DNA of 64,000 bases from Bordetella sp. H567. GTDB lineage: Bacteria; Pseudomonadota; Gammaproteobacteria; Burkholderiales; Burkholderiaceae_B. A model generated the notes under the pieces. That model was not told the origin of the DNA. It made no database searches and was given only the letters and a program-made list of their open reading frames with translations. The stretch spans positions 2,368,084-2,432,083 of the forward strand of contig NZ_CP012334.1 of NCBI RefSeq assembly GCF_001704295.1, read 5' to 3'. Of the stretch, positions 1 to 9,289 are shown piece after piece; the first letter of the stretch is position 1, and the number at the start of each line of letters is the position of its first letter. Both the position numbers and the translations under genes were made by a program.

Positions 1-1
1 G

Positions 2-1222
2 GTGGAGGCCTTGCGCAGCCAGGACTACAGCACGTTCTATATGGTGAACACGGAATATGGCACGCCCCGCAGCGCCGCCTTCGTCGATGCGATCGAGGAA
101 TTTTCGAAGTACATCAAGACCGAGCAGACCGATACGGCGGCCCAGGCCAAGCAGAACCTGAACCTGGCGCTGATCGCCGTCGCCGTCGCCGTGGGCCTGG
201 CCGTCATCCTGATGATCGTGGCGCGCATCGTCTTCGGCCGCATGGTGGTGCGTCCCCTGGTCGAAGCCGGCCAGCACTTCGACAAGATCGCCAACGGCGA
301 TTTGACCCAGCGCGTGGACATCCGTTCGCATAACGAGATCGGCATGCTGTACGGCGCGCTCAAGCGCATGCAGGAAAGCCTGACGCGCACGGTGTCGACG
401 GTGCGCCGCGGGGTGGACGAAATCAACGTGGGGTCACGCGAGATCTCCGCGGGCAATACCGACCTGTCCAGCCGCACGGAGCAGCAGGCGGCGTCGCTGG
501 AAGAGACGGCGGCGTCGATGGAAGAACTGGCCTCGACCGTGAAGCAGAACGCGGAGAACGCGCGCCAGGCCAATCAGCTCGCGGCCAGCGCCTCGGACGT
601 GGCCGAGCGCGGCGGTTCGGCGGTGGCGGAAGTGGTCAACACGATGCAAGGGATCTCGGGCAGCTCGCGCAAGATCTCGGAGATCGTCAGCGTGATCGAC
701 GGGATTGCGTTCCAGACCAACATCCTGGCGCTGAACGCGGCGGTGGAAGCGGCGCGCGCGGGCGAGCAGGGCAAGGGCTTTGCGGTGGTGGCGGGCGAAG
801 TGCGCTCGCTGGCACAGCGCAGCGCGCAGGCGGCCAAGGAAATCAAGGCGCTGATCGAGGACTCGGTGACGAAGGTGGGCGCGGGTTCGCAGCAGGTGGA
901 GCGGGCGGGGGCGACGATGCAGGAGATCGTGGCCTCGGTCAAGCGCGTCACCGACATCATGGGCGAGATCTCGGCGGCGTCCGAAGAGCAGTCCAGCGGC
1001 ATCGATCAGGTGAACCGCGCGGTGTCGCAGATGGACGAGGTGACGCAGCAGAACGCGGCGCTGGTGGAAGAAGCCGCCGCGGCGGCCGGTTCGCTGCAGG
1101 AGCAGGCGCAGCGCCTGGCCGAGGCCGTATCGGTGTTCAAGATCAACGAAGGCCAGGTCATTGACGTGCCGGCGCAGCAGCTGGCGGGCGGCGGCTACGC
1201 ACAGCCGCTGGTCAGCCACTGA
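2..1222 (+). CDS. methyl-accepting chemotaxis protein, N terminus cut by window edge
   Basis: Transmembrane chemoreceptor that passes ligand signals to the CheA/CheW complex. The frame is open to the left edge, so the true start lies outside; 406 residues are visible. They show the last periplasmic helix, a membrane segment at about 53-77, a HAMP linker at about 78-130 and the cytoplasmic signalling coiled coil. The hairpin tip [19 protein letters not shown] is diagnostic of the family, and [16 protein letters not shown] looks like a methylation segment. The protein ends in PLVSH and has no NWETF-type CheR/CheB tether. It lies beside the flagellar genes, but the missing sensor domain prevents any guess at the ligand. 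Confidence 0.95.
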   Translation: MEALRSQDYSTFYMVNTEYGTPRSAAFVDAIEEFSKYIKTEQTDTAAQAKQNLNLALIAVAVAVGLAVILMIVARIVFGRMVVRPLVEAGQHFDKIANGDLTQRVDIRSHNEIGMLYGALKRMQESLTRTVSTVRRGVDEINVGSREISAGNTDLSSRTEQQAASLEETAASMEELASTVKQNAENARQANQLAASASDVAERGGSAVAEVVNTMQGISGSSRKISEIVSVIDGIAFQTNILALNAAVEAARAGEQGKGFAVVAGEVRSLAQRSAQAAKEIKALIEDSVTKVGAGSQQVERAGATMQEIVASVKRVTDIMGEISAASEEQSSGIDQVNRAVSQMDEVTQQNAALVEEAAAAAGSLQEQAQRLAEAVSVFKINEGQVIDVPAQQLAGGGYAQPLVSH

Positions 1223-1243
1223 GGCAGTACCGCAAGGCAATGC

Positions 1244-1271
1244 AAGGGCGGCCACGAGGCCGCCCTTTTTT
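1244..1271 (+). terminator. intrinsic terminator of the chemoreceptor gene
   Basis: A perfect 10-bp stem (AAGGGCGGCC / GGCCGCCCTT) with an ACGA loop is followed by a run of T. It lies 22 bases after the chemoreceptor stop codon, the expected layout for a rho-independent terminator. Confidence 0.9.
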
Positions 1272-1469
1272 ATGTCCATTGACGATGTTCATTCCCGTTG
1301 ACAGCGTTCGCGCTCGTTGAAGATGCGTGGAATGTTGGGGCGCTCTTCCGCGGTGGGAATCGAATCTATGCCCTCCCAGCGTTTCCAAAGGAATCCTTTT
1401 CCTTTCGATGGCTCGCGGGAATGCATGTTGGCGTGACGGTACGGCCGATTCGTTGGCCCATGCAACGGC

Positions 1470-3188
1470 ATGCCCGGGCCCGCCCCTACCGTGTCCAGTT
1501 CTTCCTACCGTCCGGCGCCGGCATCCAGCCGCGCCGTTTCCGCTTCCGTGCCGTCCCTGGCCGCGCGGCTGGTTCCAGAGTGCTTGACCCTGGTCTACGT
1601 GGCCTGGGTTTTCCTTGCCATGGACGGCTTCTTCGCCGTCGAACGCTTCCACGCCATCGGCCTGAACGTCCAGGGCCATTTCGGCCCGGCGGAGTACCTG
1701 CGCCAGGCCGTCTTCGTGCTGGAATACGCCGTCGCGATCCTGGTCCTGTACAGCGCCACGCGGGTCAGGCGCTGGGCGGGCGCGATACTGCTGGCCGTCC
1801 TGTGGTCGTTGACCACGGTGGACCTGACCGCGCACGCGATATATGGGCGGCCCGCCGGCATAGGCAACATCAGTGCATTGAATGCATCGGCAGCGATGCT
1901 GGATGCGGCCTTGCGCGAGTATGGGCAAACGATCGCCGTGGCCACGGGCAAGGCCGCGGTGCTGTTCGTGCCGCTCATCGCCAGGGCGCTGTTCTCGCGC
2001 AGGACGCGCAGGCCGCTGTGGCTGCCCATGCTGCTGATATGCGCGCTGGCCGGCATGTACGGCATCATCCTGGTGAAACGGGGGCCGCCCGCGCTTATCG
2101 GCTTTCCAAAGGGCTACTCGTACGGCTTCGGTTCATTGGCCATCGAGGCAAATAACCTGCTGGAACGGCCCCGCTACGTGCCGGCCCAGGCGGAGATCAC
2201 GTCCGACGTGCCCGCCACACAGCCGAGCCCGAGCACGGACACGGCGAGCGCCACGGACGCGGCGGGCTTCGGCAACTTCCGCAATGTGATCGTGATCGTC
2301 GACGAGTCGATCGAATACCGGCATTTTTACAAGCTCTTCCAGGGCCAGGATACGCGCTACGCCGATTTCGGCCAGGCTTATAGCGGCGCCAACTGTTCGG
2401 CGGCGTCCAACTACATACTCAGAAAGGGCTGGTGGCCCAGGCAGGACACCGGGCACGTCGGCATTACCCGCACCGACAGCCTGTTCACGCTGGCCAGGCG
2501 CCGCGGCTACACCACCACCTATATCGACAACCAGGGCGTGCTGGACGACCCGACCACGCGAAACTATATCGACGGCAAGGAACTCGCGGATATCGACCAC
2601 GTGGTCGAGAACCGCGGCCCGCTATACCAGCGCGATGCGGTGGCCCTGCGGCAGATCGCCGAGCGCGCCGCAACAGGCCACAACTTCATTTTCGTCAATA
2701 AGGACGGCGCGCACTTTCCGTATCGCGACTATATTGATCCCTCGCTGGCCTCCGGCGATAAGGCGACCGACTACCTGACGGCGATACGCACGAATACCGT
2801 GGATTTCCTGCTGGCGCTGCAAGCCAGGCTGCCGGAGGGCACCCTCGTTTTCTATACGTCGGACCACGGCCAGAACCTGACGACGCGGGCGACCCACTGC
2901 AATACGGGCGACGAAGCCACGCCGGAAGAATACCGCGTGCCTTTCCTGGCGCTGGCCACGGAGCCCGGCGTCCAGGCGCGCTTGAAGCATGCGGCCGATG
3001 TGCAGCGCGGCCGGCTTACCCATCTGGAATTTTCCGAATCGGTGCGCGAAGCCCTGGGCTATCGGGTCCCGGGGGTGAAGTCGCTGTTCGCGCCGCACCC
3101 CATCGAGACGCCGTTCTGCGGACTGTATGGTTCTCCGAAAGTATTTTTCGGCGTCGAGCCGTCGTTCAAGGCCTTGCCTACTCACTGA
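1470..3188 (+). CDS. membrane-anchored sulfatase / phosphoethanolamine transferase-like protein
   Basis: Probable inner-membrane enzyme with a periplasmic alkaline-phosphatase-fold domain, 572 residues. Hydrophobic segments lie at about 36-56, 78-99, 102-124, 162-175 and 183-202. A Pro/Ser/Thr linker leads to the catalytic part: NVIVIVDES (272-280, metal ligand), the nucleophile region GANCSAASN (306-314), KDGAHF (411-416) and TSDHG (463-467, metal ligands). EptA-type enzymes use a Thr nucleophile; here Ser310 or Cys309 holds the equivalent place, so the substrate (lipid A phosphoethanolamine, glycerol phosphate or sulfate ester) is uncertain. No clear ribosome site precedes the ATG, so the start may be further in. 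It converges on fliR and is probably not part of the flagellar operon. Confidence 0.75.
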   Translation: MPGPAPTVSSSSYRPAPASSRAVSASVPSLAARLVPECLTLVYVAWVFLAMDGFFAVERFHAIGLNVQGHFGPAEYLRQAVFVLEYAVAILVLYSATRVRRWAGAILLAVLWSLTTVDLTAHAIYGRPAGIGNISALNASAAMLDAALREYGQTIAVATGKAAVLFVPLIARALFSRRTRRPLWLPMLLICALAGMYGIILVKRGPPALIGFPKGYSYGFGSLAIEANNLLERPRYVPAQAEITSDVPATQPSPSTDTASATDAAGFGNFRNVIVIVDESIEYRHFYKLFQGQDTRYADFGQAYSGANCSAASNYILRKGWWPRQDTGHVGITRTDSLFTLARRRGYTTTYIDNQGVLDDPTTRNYIDGKELADIDHVVENRGPLYQRDAVALRQIAERAATGHNFIFVNKDGAHFPYRDYIDPSLASGDKATDYLTAIRTNTVDFLLALQARLPEGTLVFYTSDHGQNLTTRATHCNTGDEATPEEYRVPFLALATEPGVQARLKHAADVQRGRLTHLEFSESVREALGYRVPGVKSLFAPHPIETPFCGLYGSPKVFFGVEPSFKALPTH

Positions 3189-3197
3189 CGGAGCTCA

Positions 3198-3215
3198 GGC
3201 ACTTCACTAAGTGCC
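3198..3215. terminator. hairpin at the convergent sulfatase-like/fliR junction
   Basis: A perfect 7-bp inverted repeat (GGCACTT / AAGTGCC, loop CACT) spans the fliR stop codon, ten bases after the stop of the convergent gene. No T run follows on either strand, so any role in termination is a guess from position. Confidence 0.4.
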
Positions 3216-3995
3216 GGCCAGTAGCCCGGCCATTCGCTCCATGGCCTCGATGCCTTCCTGGAACAACGCCGCCAGGAACCCGGTACTTTGCGGTAGCGCA
3301 ACGGCCAGCAACACCACGCCGGCGATCAAGGTAATGGGGAATCCAACGGCGAACACCGATAGCTGCGGCGCGGCGCGGTTCAGCATGCCCATCGCCAGGT
3401 GGATGATCAGCAGGGCGGCGATCAAGGGCAGCGCCAGCAGCAGCCCCGACGAGAACACCTTGCTGCCCAGCTGCGCCACCATGACCCAGCCTTCCGGGTT
3501 CAGCGTCTGCGTGCCGATCGGCAGGATGGTGAAGGTCTTCACCAGCATGGCCAGCATCATCAGGTGCCCGTTGACGCTCAGGAAAACCAGCATCGCCAGG
3601 ATATTGAACAGCCGCGCCAACACTTCCGTATTGGCCTGGGTCGTGGGATCGAAAATCGTCGCCAGCGACAGGCCCATCTGCAGGCCGATGAAATCGCCGG
3701 CCGTCTGCACGGCCGCGAAGCACACCCGCATGCAGAAGCCCACGCCGATCCCGATGAAGATCTGCTGCGCCAGCACCCACAGCCCGGCCAGCGACCCGGG
3801 GGCCACCGCCGGCATCGGGGGCAGGGAAGGCGATATCGCCACGGCCAGCACCGCGGCCAGGCCCACCTTGGTCATCGGCGGCGCGCTGGTTTCGCCGAAC
3901 AGCGGCGCCACGCCTATCATCGCCAGCAGGCGCGCGAAGGGCCACAGAAAGGTGTCGATCCAGCCGTACCACTGGTCCAGCGTGAAGGTGATCAT
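3207..3995 (-). CDS. fliR: flagellar export gate protein FliR
   Basis: Component of the FliP5-FliQ4-FliR1 export channel in the flagellar MS ring. The 262-residue protein matches the family in length (about 260) and consists mostly of hydrophobic helices. The family-typical N-terminal segment WPFARLLAMIGVAPLFGE and the core GDFIGLQMGLSLATIFDP are both present. It is the last gene of the fliLMNOPQR set, 22 bases after fliQ, in the usual order. The ATG start gives a normal N terminus. Confidence 0.97.
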   Translation of the reverse strand: MITFTLDQWYGWIDTFLWPFARLLAMIGVAPLFGETSAPPMTKVGLAAVLAVAISPSLPPMPAVAPGSLAGLWVLAQQIFIGIGVGFCMRVCFAAVQTAGDFIGLQMGLSLATIFDPTTQANTEVLARLFNILAMLVFLSVNGHLMMLAMLVKTFTILPIGTQTLNPEGWVMVAQLGSKVFSSGLLLALPLIAALLIIHLAMGMLNRAAPQLSVFAVGFPITLIAGVVLLAVALPQSTGFLAALFQEGIEAMERMAGLLAGT

Positions 3996-4017
3996 GGCGG
4001 CGTGGCGCGACCGCGGG

Positions 4018-4287
4018 TCACGATACCAGGTTGGGGATCTGGTCCATGATCTGGCGGATGTAGTCCGTCATCATGCCGATCAGCCAGGGGCCCAGCAGCA
4101 CCAGCGTGGCGGCGACGGCCACCAGCTTGGGAATGAAGGACAACGTCATTTCGTTGATCTGCGTCGCCGCCTGGAACACGCTGATCAGCAGGCCGACCAG
4201 CAGGGTGACCAGCAGCAGCGGTCCGGCCACGATCAGGATCATGCGCATGGCCTGGTACGTCAGCGTCATTACGGTTTCGGCATCCAT
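4018..4287 (-). CDS. fliQ: flagellar export gate protein FliQ
   Basis: Small subunit of the flagellar type III export channel. The 89-residue protein has two membrane hairpin helices (about 15-38 and 52-76) and the family signatures LLVTLLVGLLISVFQAATQI and MTLSFIPKLVAV. Length is exactly that of E. coli FliQ. It follows fliP by 13 bases and precedes fliR by 22, consistent with co-transcription. Confidence 0.97.
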   Translation of the reverse strand: MDAETVMTLTYQAMRMILIVAGPLLLVTLLVGLLISVFQAATQINEMTLSFIPKLVAVAATLVLLGPWLIGMMTDYIRQIMDQIPNLVS

Positions 4288-4300
4288 GCCTGGCCTCCGG

Positions 4301-5107
4301 TCACTGGTAGAAGCTGCGGGCCAGCGAACCCAGCAGCATGTGCCAGCCGTCGGCCAGCACGAACAGCATCAGCTTGAACGGCAGCGACACCGAAATCGGC
4401 GGCACCATCATCATGCCCAGGCCCATCAGCACGCTGGCCACCACCATATCGATGATCAGAAAGGGAATGAAGATGGTGAAGCCGATCTGGAAAGCCGTTT
4501 TCAGCTCGCTGGTGATGAAAGCCGGCACCAGCACCTTCATCGGTACCGCTGCCGGGTTGTCCAGCGGCGGCTGGTTGGTCAGGTTGGCGAACAGCGTCAG
4601 ATCCGTTTCGCGCGTCTGGTGCATCATGAAGGTGCGCAAGGGCTCGGCACCGCGTTCGATCGCGGTCTCGAAGGAAATCGCGCCGTTGGATAGCGGCTGG
4701 TACGCGTCCTTGTAGATCTGGTCGAAGACCGGCGACATCGTGTAGGCGGTCAGGAACAGCGCCAGTCCCACCAGCACCAGATTAGGCGGCGTGGTCTGGG
4801 TGCCCAGCGCGTTGCGCATCAGGCTCAGCACGATGATGATGCGCGTGAATCCCGTCATCATCAGCAGCGCCGCCGGGATGAAGGTCAGCGACGTCAGCAT
4901 CAGCAGGGTCTGCACGCTGAGCGAATACGTTTCGCTGCCGTTCGGGCCCGGCGTCGCGGTCAGCGCCGGCAGGGTGGCCTGCGCGGACGCCACCAGGGGA
5001 AGGCAAGCCAGGGCAAGCAGGGCCAGGGCGGCCAGGGCGCGGCGCATGGCGCCTGCTTCGCCGGACCGCGCGCGGGGGAAACGTGTCATGGGAACATCCA
5101 ACCGCAT
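4301..5107 (-). CDS. fliP: flagellar export gate protein FliP
   Basis: Pentameric pore subunit of the flagellar export gate. It has a cleavable signal peptide, shown by [20 protein letters not shown], then the conserved [20 protein letters not shown] and the C-terminal helices [20 protein letters not shown]. Three starts are possible. I used the ATG at 5107 because it overlaps the fliO stop as TGATG, which favours translational coupling, and gives 268 residues. The ATG at 5047 would give a classic signal peptide and 248 residues, closest to E. coli (245). The ATG at 5089 has no ribosome site. Identity is certain; the N terminus is not. Confidence 0.95.
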   Translation of the reverse strand: MRLDVPMTRFPRARSGEAGAMRRALAALALLALACLPLVASAQATLPALTATPGPNGSETYSLSVQTLLMLTSLTFIPAALLMMTGFTRIIIVLSLMRNALGTQTTPPNLVLVGLALFLTAYTMSPVFDQIYKDAYQPLSNGAISFETAIERGAEPLRTFMMHQTRETDLTLFANLTNQPPLDNPAAVPMKVLVPAFITSELKTAFQIGFTIFIPFLIIDMVVASVLMGLGMMMVPPISVSLPFKLMLFVLADGWHMLLGSLARSFYQ

Positions 5108-5526
5108 CAGCCCCGGCGCAGCGCCTGGCCCAGTCTGCTGGCGAAGGAGGCGTCCTCCGGCAGCGTGGACGGCGCCGCGTCGCCTTGCGTCGACGCCGCG
5201 CCCGCGCCCTTCGCGCGCCGGCGCGACAGCAACGACGCCGCCAGCGCGCCAGGCGCCTGGGGCACGGCGGCGGTGTCGCCGGCCGGCAGTGTGTGTAGGG
5301 AATTCATCTGGCCCGCCGTCACGCCGACCAGCACCCAGGTATCGGCCACTTCCACCAGCACGATGCGCTGGCGCGGCCCCAGGGTGAGGCTGTCGACGAC
5401 GCGCATGGTGCCGCCCGGCGCGCGTCCGGCCAGGCCCGCGCGGCGCGCGAGCCAGCCGCAAGCCAGGATCGCCGCGATGACGACGACCAGGCCCACGATG
5501 ACGCGAAAGGAAGCGGCGTCGGCCAT
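5107..5526 (-). CDS. fliO: flagellar biosynthesis protein FliO
   Basis: Accessory membrane protein that helps FliP oligomers form during export-gate assembly. The 139-residue product has one N-terminal membrane helix (about 8-30), then a small basic cytoplasmic domain with the FliO-like stretch [20 protein letters not shown] and a low-complexity tail. The sequence is weakly conserved, as usual for FliO, so the call rests on this pattern plus its fixed position between fliN and fliP. Its stop overlaps the fliP start as TGATG. Confidence 0.92.
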   Translation of the reverse strand: MADAASFRVIVGLVVVIAAILACGWLARRAGLAGRAPGGTMRVVDSLTLGPRQRIVLVEVADTWVLVGVTAGQMNSLHTLPAGDTAAVPQAPGALAASLLSRRRAKGAGAASTQGDAAPSTLPEDASFASRLGQALRRG

Positions 5527-5532
5527 GGCGGA

Positions 5533-6066
5533 TCAGCGTCGGCCGTTCAGGCGGTTGATGCGCTCGGCCGGCGTGATGATGTCGGTCAGGCGGATGCCGT
5601 ACTTGTCGTCGACGACCACCACTTCGCCCTGGGCGATCAGGTAGCCGTTGACGAAAATATCCATGGGTTCGCCGGCCAGGCCGTCCAGTTCGACCACCGA
5701 GCCCTGGCCCAGCTGCAGCAGGTTCTTGATGGTCAGGCGCGTGCGCCCCAGTTCCACCGTCAGTTGTACCGGCACGTCCATGATCAGGTCGATGTCGGCG
5801 GTGGACTTCTCGCTGGAGCTGGACAGCGGCTTGAAGACGGACGCGGCGGCGGGCTTGGCGGCGGGCGCGGCTGGCGCGGCGGCGGCGGGGGTGGACGCGG
5901 CGGTCTGTTCGGCCAGCGCATCGGCCCAGTCGTCGGCCGGCTTCAAACCGTCGGCCTGCGTGGGCGGGGCGGCGCGCGACTGTTCAGCCAGGGCGTCGGC
6001 CCAGTCGTCGCTGGCGCCGGCCGCGGGTTTGTCTTGATCGGGCCGCTCGGCGTTCTGGTCAGTCAT
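5533..6066 (-). CDS. fliN: flagellar motor switch protein FliN
   Basis: C-ring protein that sets rotation direction with FliM and FliG and docks the FliH-FliI export ATPase. The C-terminal SpoA domain (about 95-177) is typical, with [20 protein letters not shown] and [20 protein letters not shown]. At 177 residues it is longer than E. coli FliN (137) because the N-terminal linker is longer. That linker carries the segment [10 protein letters not shown] twice (20-29 and 45-54); E. coli FliN has one related segment. The ATG at 6066 overlaps the fliM stop by eight bases, supporting this start over longer open frames. Confidence 0.97.
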   Translation of the reverse strand: MTDQNAERPDQDKPAAGASDDWADALAEQSRAAPPTQADGLKPADDWADALAEQTAASTPAAAAPAAPAAKPAAASVFKPLSSSSEKSTADIDLIMDVPVQLTVELGRTRLTIKNLLQLGQGSVVELDGLAGEPMDIFVNGYLIAQGEVVVVDDKYGIRLTDIITPAERINRLNGRR

Positions 6067-7066
6067 GGTCGGGGGCCTCGTTCTCGGGATCCACAGGGGT
6101 AAGCAGTTTCTGTACGCGCAGCGCGTACTGGTTGTTGAACACGCCGTATCCGCATTCCATGACAGGCACGGCATCGACGTTGGCGATGACGGTTTCCGGC
6201 ACATCGACCGGCAAGACGTCGCCGACCTTCATTTTCATCAGCTCGCGGATCGACGACGGGATGCGCGCGAATTCGGCGATCAGCTCCACGTCGGCGCTGC
6301 GGATCTGGCGCGACAGCTGGCGGGCCCAGCGCTGGTCCACCGCTTCCAGCGTGGTCTCCTGCAGCGGGCGGGTCAGGATGTCCCGCACCGGTTCGATCAT
6401 GGAATAGGGCAGGCAGATATTCAGGTCGCCGCCGGTGGCGCCGAATTCGATGTGGAAAGGCGTCACCACCACGATTTCGTTGGAGCCGGTGATGCTGGCG
6501 AACTTCGTGTGCATTTCCGAACGCACGTATTCGAACTCGATCGGATAGACCGCTTCCCAGGACTTGCCGTAGCTTTCCAGCGTCAGGTTGAGCAGGCGTC
6601 GGATGATGCGCTGCTCGGTGGTGGTGAAGTCGCGGCCCTCGACGCGGGTATGGTAGCGGCCGTCGCCGCCGAACAAACTGTCGATGACCAGGAACACCAG
6701 GTTGGGGTCGTAGCTGAACAGGGCGGTGCCGCGCAGCGGCTTCATCTGCACCATGTTCAGGTTGCTGGGCACGGGCAGGTTGCGCTCGAAATCCGAGTAC
6801 TTCAGGATGCGGATCGAACCGACCGTAATGTCGGCGTTGCGGCGCATGAAGTTCAACAGCACGTTGCGCATATGGCGCGCAAAACGTTCGTTGATCAGTT
6901 CCAGCGTCTGCATCCGGCGCCGCACGACCCGCTCCGGGGAGCTCAGGTCGTAGGCGCGTACGCCATCCTGGTTTTCCTGACTGGTTTCCTTGCCGTCGCT
7001 TTCGCCGGTGACGCCCGCCAGCAGGGCGTCTACTTCGTCCTGCGATAGGAACGCCTCGTAAGCCAT
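6059..7066 (-). CDS. fliM: flagellar motor switch protein FliM
   Basis: C-ring protein that binds phosphorylated CheY through its N terminus and passes the signal to FliG. It has 335 residues, like E. coli (334). The start MAYEAFLSQDEVDALLAG carries the conserved CheY-binding segment LSQDEVDALL. The middle domain is typical, for example DSLFGGDGRYHTRVEGRDFT, and the C-terminal SpoA domain contains KMKVGDVLPVDVPETV. The start lies three bases downstream of the fliL stop, and the end overlaps fliN, in the standard operon order. Confidence 0.98.
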   Translation of the reverse strand: MAYEAFLSQDEVDALLAGVTGESDGKETSQENQDGVRAYDLSSPERVVRRRMQTLELINERFARHMRNVLLNFMRRNADITVGSIRILKYSDFERNLPVPSNLNMVQMKPLRGTALFSYDPNLVFLVIDSLFGGDGRYHTRVEGRDFTTTEQRIIRRLLNLTLESYGKSWEAVYPIEFEYVRSEMHTKFASITGSNEIVVVTPFHIEFGATGGDLNICLPYSMIEPVRDILTRPLQETTLEAVDQRWARQLSRQIRSADVELIAEFARIPSSIRELMKMKVGDVLPVDVPETVIANVDAVPVMECGYGVFNNQYALRVQKLLTPVDPENEAPDHD

Positions 7067-7068
7067 GC

Positions 7069-7659
7069 TTATTGCACCACGAATTCGGTGAACAGGACGT
7101 CGGTCACGTACTGTCCGTCGGGCAGGGGGGTGAATGGCCTGTTGACGGCCTTCATCAGCGCGTTCGCCAGGTCGACCTTGCCTTGCGGCGTCTGCACGCT
7201 TTCCGGCGTTTGCGCCGACAGCAGCATCAGGACGCGGCTGCGCACTTCCGGCATGTACTTCTCGATGCGCTGGCGCGATTGTTCGTCGGCCACGCGCAGC
7301 GTCATGGCGATATGCACGATGCGCTCGCGGTCGGCGCTCTGCAGCGTGACGGTGAACGGCGTGATCGGAATGAAGATGGGCGCGGGCACCGCCTGCGGCG
7401 TCTGCGGGGGCGCGACGAAGGTGGTCGGCGTGGCACCCACCGCGGGCTGCTGCGCCTGCCCCACGTTGATTTGCACGGCGGAATTGGCCGCGCCGCGCTG
7501 CGACCGGGTGGTAATCATCCACGTCGTGGCGACGCTGGCGGCGGCGACGATCAGGAGAACCAGCAGGCCGATGATCGGACGCAGGAACCGAGACGAGCCG
7601 CTGGTGCGCATCGGTAGCGTGCTACGCGACGGCAGGGTGGAGGTTTTGGATGTCGCCAT
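7069..7659 (-). CDS. fliL: flagellar basal body-associated protein FliL
   Basis: Single-pass inner-membrane protein that surrounds the stator and supports motor torque. In this 196-residue product a basic Ser/Thr-rich cytoplasmic tail precedes one membrane helix (about 29-50). A periplasmic domain follows, with a Pro/Ala linker and the typical FliL end KAVNRPFTPLPDGQYVTDVL. It heads the fliLMNOPQR group and is separated from fliK by about 180 bases, so a promoter of its own is possible. Confidence 0.95.
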   Translation of the reverse strand: MATSKTSTLPSRSTLPMRTSGSSRFLRPIIGLLVLLIVAAASVATTWMITTRSQRGAANSAVQINVGQAQQPAVGATPTTFVAPPQTPQAVPAPIFIPITPFTVTLQSADRERIVHIAMTLRVADEQSRQRIEKYMPEVRSRVLMLLSAQTPESVQTPQGKVDLANALMKAVNRPFTPLPDGQYVTDVLFTEFVVQ

Positions 7660-7688
7660 CTTTGATGGTTTTTGATTTGCCAGGGAAA

Positions 7689-7705
7689 CGGATATCGATT
7701 ATCCG
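7689..7705. promoter_or_regulatory. short inverted repeat upstream of fliL
   Basis: CGGATA-TCGAT-TATCCG is a perfect 6-bp inverted repeat with a 5-base centre, 30 bases upstream of the fliL ATG in the 179-base fliK/fliL gap. The position suits an operator or a transcript hairpin. I cannot match it to a known regulator. The rest of this gap shows no open gene. Confidence 0.3.
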
Positions 7706-7838
7706 AGTGCATTTTGCCTGACTTGGGCGGTCAGGACGTAGGGGAAAAACAGGGCGAAAACTGGGTATCTCCACCTATTGCTCTCGAGTTCGCCGGGGCC
7801 GCCGCGCGGCGCCCGGGACGCGAGGCGGGCGCCCGCGC

Positions 7839-9272
7839 TCATGCGAAGGTGTCGACCAGGCCGGCATTGGAGCGGCGCGGCGCGGGCACCGCGATCTGCA
7901 CGGTATCGCCCGCCGTATCGGCCTGCGACTGCGCTGTTTGCCCGGCGCCCTGGCCCGGGCGCTCGCTGCCCTGCTGCATGCCGCCGAAGCCGGCCTGCCC
8001 GCCCTGGTCGCTGACGTTGGCCTGGCCCAGCGAAATGCCGGCCTGCGCCAGCGTCTGCTGCAACTGGGGCAGGGCGGACTCGACGGCCTGCCGGACCGCG
8101 GCGTGGGCCGACACGAAGGACGCCTCGGCCACGCCGTCGCTCAATTTGATCGTGACGCGCAGGGGGCCCAGGTCCGGCGGGTCCAGGCGCAATTCGGCGG
8201 TGTGGGCGTCGTTGCCGCCCCGGTGCGTCATCAGCACCAGTTGGCCGCCCAGTTCCGCGCCCCATTGCTCCTGTCCGACCGGCGTCCGGATGGCCGGCGC
8301 ATTGACGGCGCTGGCGCCGGCGGGGGCCGCCGGGGCCTGCCAGGCATTGGCCAGCGCCTGCGTCATATCGGCCTGCGGCGCATGGGCCGGGGCGCGCGAC
8401 GCCGTGGCGGCGGCTTCCGTCATGCCGTCCTTGTCGCCCGTGGCGGTACTGCCTTCGTGCGAGAGGCGGGGCGCATCGTCCCGGGCACCGGCGCGCGCAT
8501 CGCGGCCGGATGCCTCCGTGGAGGCCGTGGCGGCCGCCTCGACGTTGCGATCGCTCGCCTGCCGGCTTTGTCCGCCGACGGGCGACGCGTGCGCCGGACC
8601 CGTGCGGCTCGCCTTGGGCGCGGTGTCGTCCACCGTCTGCGCGGTGGCGCCTGGCGCGGTGCCGGCGGGTAGCGCAGGCAGGCCCGCCTGGCCCGTGACG
8701 GCGGTTTCCGTGGCCGCGGCCGGCGCGGTGTTGGCATCCGCCGGTACGGCGGCGCCCGCGGGCAGCGCCTGCGTCGCCGCTGCCGACGTAGCGGGTGCGG
8801 TGCCGGCCGCCGTGGCGGCCGTCGCGATACCGGTGGCCTCGGCCGCGCCCGCCGCGGACGCCTGTGCGTTCGTGCCGGCCTGGGTGCCGTTCGCCGGTCC
8901 GGCCTGCAATTGCATGGCCATGGCCGCCATGGCCAGGGCCTGCTGCGCCAGCGTCGGCGCGGCGTCCGCGGGCGCCTCGGCGATGGCCTTGTCGTCGTCC
9001 TTCGTGTCGTCCGCCGCCGTGGCGCCGTCCTGTGCGGGGGCCGCCGGGCTGCGCGGATCCGCCGCGCCCGCGTCGGCTGCCGTGGCGGGATGTCCATTCG
9101 CCGGCGTGGCGGCGTCGGCCTCCTGGCCGGCACGCTGGCGCGCCATGATGTCGGAAAAGCTGGATGCACCGTTGCCGTCGCGCGATCCGCGGCCATCAGG
9201 CGCGGACGCGCCCGATGCCGGGCCGGAGGGCGCGGGCGTGGCCACGGCTAGCATGGCGAGCGGGGAAGTCAT
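7839..9272 (-). CDS. fliK: flagellar hook-length control protein FliK
   Basis: Secreted molecular ruler that fixes hook length and then switches export specificity through FlhB. The 477-residue protein has a long Ala/Thr/Asp-rich low-complexity N-terminal part and the conserved C-terminal switch domain at about 340-430, seen in AELRLDPPDLGPLRVTIKLS and FVSAHAAVRQAVESALPQLQ. I chose the ATG at 9272 because AAAAGGA lies eight bases before it; the ATG at 9281 sits directly on that site. It follows fliJ by 17 bases. A second FliK-like gene lies at 17957-19393. Confidence 0.93.
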   Translation of the reverse strand: MTSPLAMLAVATPAPSGPASGASAPDGRGSRDGNGASSFSDIMARQRAGQEADAATPANGHPATAADAGAADPRSPAAPAQDGATAADDTKDDDKAIAEAPADAAPTLAQQALAMAAMAMQLQAGPANGTQAGTNAQASAAGAAEATGIATAATAAGTAPATSAAATQALPAGAAVPADANTAPAAATETAVTGQAGLPALPAGTAPGATAQTVDDTAPKASRTGPAHASPVGGQSRQASDRNVEAAATASTEASGRDARAGARDDAPRLSHEGSTATGDKDGMTEAAATASRAPAHAPQADMTQALANAWQAPAAPAGASAVNAPAIRTPVGQEQWGAELGGQLVLMTHRGGNDAHTAELRLDPPDLGPLRVTIKLSDGVAEASFVSAHAAVRQAVESALPQLQQTLAQAGISLGQANVSDQGGQAGFGGMQQGSERPGQGAGQTAQSQADTAGDTVQIAVPAPRRSNAGLVDTFA

Positions 9273-9289
9273 GGTCGGCATCCTTTTGT

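Noticed and set aside
1298-1326. TTGACA as a -35 for the sulfatase-like gene
   Set aside because: The hexamer 17 bases later is AGATGC, and 18 gives GATGCG; neither is a plausible -10.
1355-1380. TTCGATTCCCAC on the minus strand, resembling a tRNA T arm
   Set aside because: The matching stem half is not complementary and no D, anticodon or acceptor stem can be drawn around it.
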